Source of the DNA: Methanobacterium sp.
Lineage (GTDB): Archaea; Methanobacteriota; Methanobacteria; Methanobacteriales; Methanobacteriaceae
Assembly: GCA_020854975.1 (NCBI GenBank)
Contig: JAHKLQ010000196.1
Coordinates: 1 to 26,232, forward strand
DNA length: 26,232 nt
Direction of reading: 5' to 3'
Part shown: one piece after another, positions 11,408 through 19,000 of the stretch
Layout of the letters: every line of letters starts with the position of its first letter
How positions within the stretch are numbered: position 1 is the stretch's first letter
Made by a program: the position numbers and the translations under genes
Notes under the pieces: generated by a model
Database searches by the model: none
What the model saw: the letters and a program-made list of their open reading frames with translations, nothing else
Told to the model about the DNA's origin: nothing

Positions 11408-12169
11408 CTACAACATGTAATAATATAAATGTTTAAACACCCTGAAAGTTGTTATTATCCCTCTGAAAAACACAAATACACTTAAAAGAATAAACAAAAT
11501 GCTGGATAGAAAATAACCTTCATTTAGGCCATAGTTTACTAAAAAGTTATATATTGATAGTAAAAATGAAGTAATATTAGCTTTACTTAGAACTAATGCT
11601 ATATATAACATAAAACACCCTACTGAAGAGAATATTGTGGCTGAAAGGAATAATAATCCACTTTTCATTAAGTTATTAATGCTTTTTTCAAAAGGTTCAT
11701 AATTTGCTCCTTTTTCTTCCAATTTCGCTTTAGTAGGTCTTAAAACTAAAACTATATTAAAACATAATAGGCAAAATGTTCCATAAACCAAAAGTAAAGT
11801 TAAAGTAATAGTAAACAATTCTGTAAAATTGTTTAAGAAAGATAAATATTGAATATATTTTGATAGCAGTTCTTGAGCTAGGTACACAATAATAATCGAG
11901 CATACAGGTCCTAAAACAAATGAAAACCCAGATATAGTAGACTTAATGTCATTTTTTGAGATTGTTATTGTTTCTCCCTCTTTAATTAATCCAAAAATAA
12001 ACGGACTTGAAATATAGGCAATAAAGAAAACAGAAATAAATTTAAATGTTTCATTAGGGTTTCTTATAATAACATCAGCTAAAAAAACTGATAATAATAC
12101 AACTATTATTAATTTAAAGTGTTTATTAATTTTTTTATCTAATTCCTTAAACTTCACAATAGCACCCAT
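11408..12169 (-). CDS. Six-helix membrane protein, paralogue of its divergent neighbour
   Basis: I do not know this family. The 253-aa protein has about six hydrophobic segments (roughly 19-36, 42-61, 81-101, 117-143, 170-194 and 220-240), so it is an integral membrane protein without a signal peptide. Residues 119-144 (FTITLTLLLVYGTFCLLCFN then IVLVLR) match 120-145 of the 314-aa protein encoded head-to-head at 12218. The C-terminal FFRGIITTFRVFKHL matches FLRGLIIAFKALIRE there. The two are thus divergent paralogues. The main difference is a short 23-residue loop here where the partner has about 80 charged residues. No ribosome binding site is visible and a TATA-like box lies about 20 bases ahead, consistent with a leaderless mRNA. 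The ~50-base gap is shared with the partner's promoter. Confidence 0.75.
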   Translation of the reverse strand: MGAIVKFKELDKKINKHFKLIIVVLLSVFLADVIIRNPNETFKFISVFFIAYISSPFIFGLIKEGETITISKNDIKSTISGFSFVLGPVCSIIIVYLAQELLSKYIQYLSFLNNFTELFTITLTLLLVYGTFCLLCFNIVLVLRPTKAKLEEKGANYEPFEKSINNLMKSGLLFLSATIFSSVGCFMLYIALVLSKANITSFLLSIYNFLVNYGLNEGYFLSSILFILLSVFVFFRGIITTFRVFKHLYYYML

Positions 12170-12184
12170 ATCGTATTTGTGTCC

Positions 12185-12196
12185 AAATTTATATTG
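12185..12196. promoter_or_regulatory. Shared near-symmetric TATA box for two divergent genes
   Basis: AAATTTATATTG is the only TATA-like block in the 48-base gap between ATG codons at 12169 (minus) and 12218 (plus). It reads as a usable TATA box on both strands. It lies about 21 and 28 bases from the two start codons, so transcription would begin at or next to each ATG. Neither gene has a Shine-Dalgarno sequence, which fits leaderless transcripts in both directions. Confidence 0.5.
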
Positions 12197-12217
12197 TTTT
12201 AATCCAAACTTTATTTT

Positions 12218-13162
12218 ATGAAAAAAAGCGATTCCTTATTCATTATTCTATTAATTATAAGTATAGGATTATTAATGTACATATCTTTAATGTACAATAT
12301 CTTGTGGTTAATTCTTATCATCTATATTTCAACACTTATTTTCAGAATATTCGTTTTGCCAGCAGAATATGAATCCGAATCAACCGAAGAATTATTAAAA
12401 ATTGTTAAAAAGAGAATTAAAAATCGGAAATTCATAACAACTGCTAAAATCGAATTATTAGATTATGGAAGATACAGTGGAATATTAGCTTTGATTTTAA
12501 CTTCGTTGTGTTTAAAATTTTATATGGATTATATTAACTCTAAATTTGGTGTTAGTAATGGGGTTCAAGATGTTTTATTCATTATTTTAACTTTTATTTT
12601 GGTCTATGCAACTCTTTCATTACTCTCATTGACTTATACATTAGTTTTAAGAAATGAAGAAAATAAAGAACTTATTGAAATAGAGTATATAGATGATATT
12701 TCTTTACAGCACAAAATTGAAATGGAAATATATGAGAAGTTAAACCGTTTTAAAAAGGAATTAAGAGAAGAACCAAACATTAATAATGAAGAAGAGATAG
12801 AAAAAAGAGTTAAAGACAAAAAAGAAGAATTAATAAAATCTTATCATATTGGCACTACAAAAAAAATGCTCAAAATCAAGAGAGAACAACAGTTAAAGTA
12901 TAGAAAAGCTGGGCAATCATTTTTTATGAGTACATTATTATTAGGGGGAGGATTCCTGTTTATATACGCTTTTTTTGTGTTCAGCTCAATTACTATCTCA
13001 ACTAATACAATTTTTTATGCAATTAAAAATTTGATTATCTCAAGTAAGATTACACCCTTGTTTCAATTCATGACTCTTCTTATATTGAGTTATAGTACTT
13101 TAAATTTTTTAAGAGGGTTAATAATAGCATTTAAAGCTCTTATACGCGAAATACCCTATTAA
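12218..13162 (+). CDS. Six-helix membrane protein with charged cytoplasmic insert, paralogue of its divergent neighbour
   Basis: A 314-aa integral membrane protein of no family I recognise. Hydrophobic segments lie at about 6-26, 28-47, 85-104, 118-143, 234-257 and 280-303. Between segments 4 and 5 there is a strongly charged, probably coiled-coil stretch (about 146-228, rich in Glu, Lys and Ile), absent from the 253-aa paralogue at 11408-12169. Residues 120-145 (LFIILTFILVYATLSLLSLT then YTLVLR) and the C-terminal FLRGLIIAFKALIRE identify the two as paralogues. It lacks a ribosome binding site and appears leaderless. Two related proteins of unequal loop length from one bidirectional promoter suggest a hetero-oligomeric membrane complex, but this is inference. 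It converges on the lipoprotein gene at 13259. Confidence 0.75.
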   Translation: MKKSDSLFIILLIISIGLLMYISLMYNILWLILIIYISTLIFRIFVLPAEYESESTEELLKIVKKRIKNRKFITTAKIELLDYGRYSGILALILTSLCLKFYMDYINSKFGVSNGVQDVLFIILTFILVYATLSLLSLTYTLVLRNEENKELIEIEYIDDISLQHKIEMEIYEKLNRFKKELREEPNINNEEEIEKRVKDKKEELIKSYHIGTTKKMLKIKREQQLKYRKAGQSFFMSTLLLGGGFLFIYAFFVFSSITISTNTIFYAIKNLIISSKITPLFQFMTLLILSYSTLNFLRGLIIAFKALIREIPY

Positions 13163-13225
13163 ACCCACTTAACAAAATCTGCTTAGAGCTAGACCAAAAA
13201 TTAGGGAAAATGTTTTCAGGATAAA

Positions 13226-13246
13226 GGGGTTCAGTTAAAATACCCC
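13226..13246. terminator. Small hairpin between convergent genes
   Basis: GGGGT (13226-13230) pairs with ACCCC (13242-13246) across an AT-rich 11-base loop. It lies in the 96-base gap between the ends of two convergent genes and could serve as a bidirectional terminator. The stem is only five base pairs. Confidence 0.3.
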
Positions 13247-13258
13247 TGGCCGGTGCTT

Positions 13259-13741
13259 TCACTTATCAATATAAACTTGAATATTTCCTTGCATTGCACC
13301 GCATCTTATCCCAACACTCTTAGCCCCGTTACTATTCAATGTTAGATTACCACTGCTGGGAGCGTCACCGAGTTTCATACGAACGTTTTTCATCTCTATA
13401 ATATTATCGCTGTAGTTATTTGCATTTTTACCATTTTGAGTTACAGTATTATAAGTAACAAACTCAAAATATCCGCCAGTATCAGTAAAATCGCCAATTT
13501 GCACTGGAGAAATATTATTATATTTAATAAGCACAGTTTCAACATCATCAGGAAGTGTCACATAAATATCTGCTAAAGCTGAGCCCCCTTCAATTGTTAA
13601 ATTATCTTTGGTTAGATTATATTCAGCTAACAACTCCATATTAGTAGTATCAGCAGTACTAGTACATCCAGAAACCATTACAACAACAAGCAAAATAGCT
13701 ATAATCCCAGAAATTATTAATCTATGTTTCCCCATTTTCAT
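13259..13741 (-). CDS. Probable lipoprotein, unknown function
   Basis: A 160-aa exported protein. The N-terminus is basic, followed by a hydrophobic stretch (about 8-23) and a lipobox-like VSGC with Cys26 as the likely lipid-modified residue; the mature part starts CTSTADTTN. The remainder is rich in Asn, Thr and Gly and probably all-beta ('LTIEGGSALADIYVTLPDDVETVLIKYNN', 'KNVRMKLGDAPSSGNLTLNSNGAKSVGIRCG'). It should sit on the outer face of the cytoplasmic membrane. AAAGGGAT supports the first ATG. It lies 33 bases behind the zinc-ribbon membrane protein gene on the same strand, so the two are probably an operon. I do not recognise the family. Confidence 0.7.
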   Translation of the reverse strand: MKMGKHRLIISGIIAILLVVVMVSGCTSTADTTNMELLAEYNLTKDNLTIEGGSALADIYVTLPDDVETVLIKYNNISPVQIGDFTDTGGYFEFVTYNTVTQNGKNANNYSDNIIEMKNVRMKLGDAPSSGNLTLNSNGAKSVGIRCGAMQGNIQVYIDK

Positions 13742-13774
13742 TTAAATCCCTTTAATTACCCCTATTACAAATGT

Positions 13775-14320
13775 CTATTGCGGTTCTTCTTCTATCATTT
13801 CAATATCCCTTTTAGCAATCAATTTTGCCCTTTCTTCTGTTTTTTTAAATGTATCCCACGTTCTTTTCTTAAAATCACATCTTACACAATTCCAAACGTA
13901 CCAATAATAATTATCTACTATTTCGAGTTGTGTTTCACAGTTCGGACATCTTGGGGGATTTTCAAGATAAATAGATGGTTTACTAGTGTCAAAAGGGTTT
14001 GAAAATGGACCTGGATTAATTGTCCGTACCTTCCATATAACATCATGATATAATAGTTTACCTATGTCAATCCAACCATAGGTTGGTTTAAATCCAATAG
14101 GAACTGAACCATAAGACATTTTTTTTCTGATAGCAATAGAAATAATCCAGAATACCAATATGATGATTAGAACAACCCAAAATATTGTTGGAATTGAAAT
14201 AAAAACTGAATACCAATCTTTTTTAGCTAAAATTGAGTAAATATATGGCAGTATAAGAACTACTATTCCCGCAAAAACTGGGGAACGATAACTTTCTGTA
14301 ATAAATTTAAGTATATTCAT
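13775..14320 (-). CDS. Membrane protein with C-terminal zinc ribbon
   Basis: A 181-aa protein with two membrane helices at about 15-33 and 44-64, a basic cytoplasmic edge (RKK), then a soluble part. That part carries a CPNC (C125, C128) and CVRC (C145, C148) pair separated by 16 residues, the layout of a rubredoxin-type zinc ribbon. The C-terminus is basic then acidic. No catalytic domain is apparent. It is the first gene of a probable two-gene operon with the lipoprotein at 13259 and is divergent from the 169-aa gene at 14402. A TGGGGTTAATTAA stretch precedes the ATG. The pair could be a small envelope complex, which is inference from neighbourhood only. Confidence 0.7.
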   Translation of the reverse strand: MNILKFITESYRSPVFAGIVVLILPYIYSILAKKDWYSVFISIPTIFWVVLIIILVFWIISIAIRKKMSYGSVPIGFKPTYGWIDIGKLLYHDVIWKVRTINPGPFSNPFDTSKPSIYLENPPRCPNCETQLEIVDNYYWYVWNCVRCDFKKRTWDTFKKTEERAKLIAKRDIEMIEEEPQ

Positions 14321-14401
14321 TTAATTAACCCCAATAGAGTATTTAATTAATAAACTTTATACCATTCTATAATAAATAGATTTTCAGAAGATGGTGATGG
14401 T

Positions 14402-14911
14402 ATGTCTAAATTCGAAGAGTTAGGTAATTTACTAGAAAAATCTAGAAGCGACTATCTTGATGATATTTATAGATGTAGTAAATTTGCTAGTGAACTTGTT
14501 CGTGGATTAATGGAGTATTTGGAAATCCCAGAATCAGAACAATTAGTTAAATTTTTTCAAGACAAAAAAGAAGATGAAAAAACAGAAACTTATCGATATA
14601 TTAGGGATACAATGGAATTCAACCCCGAAGATAAATTTTGGCACTTTGGAATTGAATTAAAGATTTACGAACCTCATAATAAACTGAATTCCACACGAAT
14701 ACGATGGGGGATGTTAATAAAAAGTTTTGAAGATTATTTTATTCTTAAAACCGATGTTACGGCCAGAGAAGATATAATTCATGAAAATAATGTGGAGGAG
14801 TACAATAAATTCTATGAACACATATTTAAGCAATTAAAAACACACTTTGAAGAAACAAATATTAACTATGCTAAAAAAGAAGATGGTAATAACCTTATAT
14901 ATATCCATTAA
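14402..14911 (+). CDS. Hypothetical soluble protein, 169 aa
   Basis: I do not recognise this protein. It has no signal peptide or membrane helix. The first 60 residues look helical and charged (MSKFEELGNLLEKSRSDY). The middle (about 75-125) reads as beta strands with aromatic residues (KFWHFGIELKIYEPHN, TRIRWGMLIKSFEDYFILKTDV). The end is helical (EEYNKFYEHIFKQLKTHFEE). The start follows GGTGATGGT, and TTTATACC at about 14357-14364 is a plausible TATA box. It is transcribed away from the zinc-ribbon/lipoprotein operon across an 81-base gap, so both may share control. About 180 bases without a supported gene separate it from the RHH gene that converges on it. Confidence 0.65.
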   Translation: MSKFEELGNLLEKSRSDYLDDIYRCSKFASELVRGLMEYLEIPESEQLVKFFQDKKEDEKTETYRYIRDTMEFNPEDKFWHFGIELKIYEPHNKLNSTRIRWGMLIKSFEDYFILKTDVTAREDIIHENNVEEYNKFYEHIFKQLKTHFEETNINYAKKEDGNNLIYIH

Positions 14912-15092
14912 CCCTATAAATTAATCATCATCATAGTTTTTTAATATCTAACTTAGGCAATGTCTTGAAAATAATATTTGCAGTTCTATACTCTTTTAGA
15001 ACTTCTTCGCTCAGTAGTTTACAAATACGCCAATAGAATAAGAAGCACAGCAAAAATCTATTTAAAACAATAGTTTTTCTACTAATCTCCAT

Positions 15093-15269
15093 TTATCTGT
15101 TTTTTTCCAAGTATTCCGCTATCGCTTGGCGAATGTGAAAACTTATAGGATTGTAGCTTTTTTCTGACAATTCCCTTAATTTATCCAACATAGTAGGAGG
15201 CAACTTGATAGTTATTTGCTCCATTTGTTCTTTAGATTTAGGTCTTCCTCTCTTTTTTGGTTCAGGCAT
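15093..15269 (-). CDS. 58-aa ribbon-helix-helix DNA-binding protein
   Basis: Translation gives MPEPKKRGRPKSKEQMEQ, a basic AT-hook-like arm (KKRGRPKSK). It is followed by the strand QITIKLP (residues 18-24) and two helices, TMLDKLRELSEKS and SFHIRQAIAEYLEKNR, the standard CopG/Arc/MetJ-type ribbon-helix-helix fold. Such proteins bind DNA as dimers through the strand and usually repress their own promoter. GGTGA lies six bases before the ATG. A TATA box (complement of 15305-15312) and two inverted repeats lie just upstream. No toxin-like gene overlaps or closely follows, so an antitoxin role is not supported. It is probably a local regulator of the island, perhaps of itself and the neighbouring membrane protein or wall protein genes. 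Confidence 0.82.
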   Translation of the reverse strand: MPEPKKRGRPKSKEQMEQITIKLPPTMLDKLRELSEKSYNPISFHIRQAIAEYLEKNR

Positions 15270-15304
15270 GATTTCACCTATAGCAAGTGGTATGTTTCAG
15301 GGAG

Positions 15305-15327
15305 TTTATAAAACTTTTAGGAAGTTT
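15305..15327 (-). promoter_or_regulatory. TATA box and overlapping inverted repeat of the RHH gene
   Basis: TTTATAAA (15305-15312) is about 40 bases before the RHH ATG. Overlapping it is AAACTT (15311-15316) with AAGTTT (15322-15327), a perfect 6-bp inverted repeat with a 5-base spacer. A protein bound there would block TATA-binding protein, as expected for autorepression by an RHH dimer. Confidence 0.5.
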
Positions 15328-15352
15328 TATATTATTTATTAAATTTTTTTAA

Positions 15353-15380
15353 ACTTCGTTATATCCGTATATTACGAAGT
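15353..15380. promoter_or_regulatory. 28-bp palindrome upstream of the RHH promoter
   Basis: ACTTCGTTATAT (15353-15364) is mirrored by ATATTACGAAGT (15369-15380) with one mismatch per arm and a short central spacer. Its arms share the AACTT/AAGT core with the inverted repeat over the TATA box at 15311-15327. It is a candidate second operator, 40-50 bases further upstream. Confidence 0.5.
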
Positions 15381-15471
15381 AAACCCATCCCAAACCACCA
15401 ATAAAACCCATGAATAAACAATTAAATCTAAAATAAGACAAAAAACATCATAAGAAGTATATACCTCCACC

Positions 15472-15524
15472 ACCACCAAAAAAAATCTCAAAGGGGTATG
15501 TATTAAAAAATAACGTAACTAAGC
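15472..15524 (+). repeat. Copy B of the ~50-bp intergenic repeat
   Basis: The same-strand relative of 9765-9816, running from ACCACC to ACTAAGC with one extra base in the A-run. It lies between the RHH gene and the 3' end of the 117-aa membrane protein gene. The rest of 15381-15602 holds no supported gene. Together the copies bracket the 5.7-kb block of unrecognised genes. Confidence 0.5.
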
Positions 15525-15602
15525 TAGTTTATATGATATAATAATTTAAACTTAATGTCTGAAATATTGTATTATTCTATTAAATAAATAAACATAACAA
15601 AA

Positions 15603-15956
15603 TTACATAATGTGTTGAGAACTTCTTTTAAGAAAGATATTGGGTTTAAAAAGCAATACAACAACAATGTATGCCAAAAAACCAACAGCGCAAACGACAT
15701 ATTGTTCATTGTTTTGTAGATATGTCATTTGAATTAAGTACGTGTTAATTAAAAGTATAGTTTGAACGACAAGCACACATAATAAAGCCACATAATAAAT
15801 TACACGATTGAAATTGAAAAGTTTAAATGTATAAATCAAAACTCCAATAACACCTAAACAAATAACCAAATATCCTAGATTGTTTGAAGATACATACCAA
15901 AGAAATAAAGCAAATACCGTGCATAACTCAGCAATAACAAGAGATCTATCAACCAT
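15603..15956 (-). CDS. Four-helix small membrane protein (copy 1 of a duplicated gene)
   Basis: A 117-aa protein with four hydrophobic segments (about 6-23, 28-45, 51-73 and 85-103) and little else. I do not know the family. It is a close paralogue of the 123-aa protein at 24078-24449: about three quarters identical by eye over the central 86 residues, with a run YYVALLCVLVVQTILLIN common to both. Similarity continues at DNA level through the ribosome binding site (AAAAGGCGG) and promoter. The N- and C-terminal ends differ. It lies 136 bases downstream of the giant wall protein gene on the same strand but has its own promoter. Confidence 0.75.
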   Translation of the reverse strand: MVDRSLVIAELCTVFALFLWYVSSNNLGYLVICLGVIGVLIYTFKLFNFNRVIYYVALLCVLVVQTILLINTYLIQMTYLQNNEQYVVCAVGFLAYIVVVLLFKPNIFLKRSSQHIM

Positions 15957-16065
15957 TTATACTGCCGCCTTTTCAAATTCCTTAATCAGATGTAACCTAA
16001 TTCAATAAAGTGTCAAATAACACCTTATTGAACATGGTTCTTATAAATATTTCTTTTATCAATGG
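15640..16065 (-). repeat. Duplicated segment, copy 1 (membrane gene plus promoter)
   Basis: This stretch aligns in the same orientation with about 24110-24555. It covers most of the four-helix membrane protein gene, its leader, inverted repeat and TATA box. Similarity starts near TTGGGTTTAAAAAG(C/T)AATACAACAAC and stops just beyond the TATA box (TCAATGGGAAAA versus TCAAGATGAAAA). The two copies flank the giant gene in direct orientation, about 8.5 kb apart. Ends are approximate. Confidence 0.75.
16001..16053 (-). promoter_or_regulatory. TATA box and 13-bp inverted repeat upstream of the 117-aa gene
   Basis: On the minus strand a BRE/TATA block GAAATATTTATAAG (16040-16053) is followed about 10 bases later by TTCAATAAGGTGT, a six-base spacer and ACACTTTATTGAA (16001-16032 overall). 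The arms pair over 13 positions with one G/T. The expected transcription start falls inside the repeat, so it is better placed as a repressor operator than as a leader hairpin, though either is possible. Confidence 0.55.
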
Positions 16066-16092
16066 GAAAACTCAAATTCACCAGCGAAAGCA

Positions 16093-19000
16093 TTAATTGG
16101 CAAGATAGGGTTCCCAACTTGGATCTATGCAATTAACATAAGGTTCTCCCGGCCGGGGATGATCTTCTTCACCAGGAGGGATTGGATTCGGATCTGGATT
16201 TGTATAACTAAAAGCACCATATAGTGAAAGTATTGTATCCCCTACACTAAATAAAGTCTGAGTCGATACTGCCGTATATACACTTACACCTGCCCTAATA
16301 AGTGTCACACTCTTACTTACAGCTCCAAGTGTAAGTCCGGCCCCCGTTACGGTGAAAAGTGTACCATAATAGCTAATTTTATTAATGTCACTTGGGTCTG
16401 GTTCTCTTGTATAGACTGCATACGGTTCCCAATATCCTGGCACATAATAATATATTGTTCTCGTCACTTTTAAGTGATAAAATCTTCTTTCAAATCCAGA
16501 AAGGTACCAAAAAGCACCTATTCTTTTATAACCCCATGGTGTCCAAATTTTCCATCCAGGATAATATGAAAATACAGGAACATAGTAAGGAATTTTTCTA
16601 TCTATTCTAATAGTATAAGATCTCTTCTCAGGAGGATGCCAGCGCCATTTCATTGTTCTTACTGTATGCCATAATCCTTTGATAGTTCCCATCTGATCAT
16701 CAGTCAACTGCACAGCACCTTGTATTGCATCATTTAACACAAAAGCATATCCCATGTAAAGTTCATTGAACTTGGTTAGATTCATTTGTATAATACCAAG
16801 ATTAGGATCAAACAAAGTTACTGTGTCATTGGTTATATTTTGTATTACATCAAAGTGATTGTAACCATTGATTTTTAAAACAACTATATAATCAGGTTGT
16901 AGTTGTCCAATGCTTAATTCATATCCATATGCATTTACTCCTTTAGCATTAGCTGCATTTTTCAAACCAAGTAAACTAGTTCCAGTTTCATCTGTTTCTG
17001 CAATTTTGGCCATTTCAGCTTCAGTAGTATATATTCCTAATTTTTTCAAGATAGTTGCTAAGGCGGCAGGTCCACAAGTATACATTGTAGTTGCCATAAT
17101 TACTTCGCCAGATTCTATTACTGATGTGTCTGTAAGCCAGTTATCAGCGAAGTTGTTCTCTGATATAATAGTTCCGATGGAATCATGATAGGTGATTCCT
17201 GCCCCATTGTCTGTAAGATTATTTCCAATTATTTTATTATCGTTGGTGTCGTAAAGATAAATTCCCACCCAATTAACTGTGAGATTGTTTCCAGTTGTGT
17301 TGAAATTATTTGAATGCTGTATATAAACTCCATAGTAATTTTCATCAAATTTATTTCCTATTATTGAGTTGTAATTAGACATTTTAGCATAAAGACCATT
17401 TTCATTTTTAATTATATTATTATACAAGATGTTGTTGCCTGTTGATTTATAAAGTGATATTCCATTGACACCACTTTTTATTATGTTTCCTGTAATGTTA
17501 TTGTTTCCAGACATATACAAATAGACGTTCCATTCACTTTCGCTAATGATGTTATCAATTATAAGACAATTATAAGCATTGCTTAACGATATACCATGTG
17601 AAATATTTGCACTGACAATGTTTATACCCCGTATTTCAGTTCCACTACCTGCGTTAACAACCAAAATTACGCTTTTATTGAAATCTTGTGGTTTTAAGGT
17701 CACATTTTCCCCAGTAACAGCTTTTATAATAATTTTTTTGTCAACTAAAACGTTTTCTACGTAGAGACCCTCAGAAATGGTTATTGTATCCCCATTCACT
17801 GTATCCGGATCATCTATTGCCTCCTGTATACTGGAGAAACTTTCCATAGTACGATCGTTGCGAACTCCCAATATGTTTATACTGGTTATATTGACGGATT
17901 GAGATACTGTTTGATTGTCTAATGTTACTGAAACATTTGCCAGACCCGCTGATGTCCCTGTGAGTTTTAATTCAGATCTACCTCTCTTGGTGGTTCCAGA
18001 GCTGTTCATCGTTCCAATTGTTGTGTTGAAGTAGATAGGTATATTATCCGGTATACTACCATCTGATGACGTGTCTTTCCCTTGATTATTATGAGTAATA
18101 TCTGCCGTTATTTGGTAGTTGTAGTTCGTTCCGTTACGATCAGAACGATCGGTGAGGCTATTAACGGAAAGTACCAACCATGGATCGTATATAACCTCTC
18201 CTCCAGAAATGCAAATGTCGCTCGGGCTATTCAAGGATACTAATGGACTATTGGACCCCCACCAATTATTAGTCGCGTTAATAGTCCCATTACCCACATT
18301 ATAAAACCCATACCTACTATTACCAAGAATCCTATTGAAGTGCACTTCTGTTGATGAATTATTTAGATAAATTCCATCCAGATTATTATAGAGGTTGTTG
18401 CTGTAAATTCTGCTGTTATTTGAGTCTTGAATTTTGATCCCTACAGAATCATTTGCGAATATACTATTACTGGAAACTTCGTTTTCAGAGCCTGTGTTTA
18501 TAAATACGCCATTTAGGCCGTTGTTTGAAATTTCATTCCCAGAAATAACATTATTTGTGGAATTGTACACGTAGATCCCATTAGTATTGTTTGTTATGTT
18601 ATTTCCTAAGATTTGATTTTCATTGGAGTTGTTAATGAATATGCCAACATTATTAATGGATCCATTTATAATCAGATCTTGTATCGTTGTACCGTTAGCA
18701 CTAATATTTATTGTGAAAATTGGTAGATTAGGGTTTAATGCTTGTATTGTCACATTACAATCATAGATTGGCCTTATGGTAACTTTTTTATTGACCACAA
18801 CATTTTCTGAATAGTTAGTTTTTTGTAACCAGATAGTGTCACCAATGATGGTGTCTTGATCATCTATTGCTTCCTGTATGGAATTAAATATCTCATATGT
18901 TCTGAAATTAAACGTCCCATTCGGATTAGACCTTGCTATCCATGGTACTACATAAACTTTTTCTGGAGGAGTTTCAGTTGCATTGTAAGATGTCACGATC

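Noticed and set aside
15093..15956. RHH protein plus neighbouring small membrane protein as a toxin-antitoxin pair
   Set aside because: The genes are more than 300 bases apart, have separate promoters, and the membrane protein has a second copy without an RHH partner.
16093..18000. C39-like domain as part of a bacteriocin export system
   Set aside because: No ABC transporter, no double-glycine peptide and no immunity gene nearby. The domain sits on a secreted wall-binding protein.
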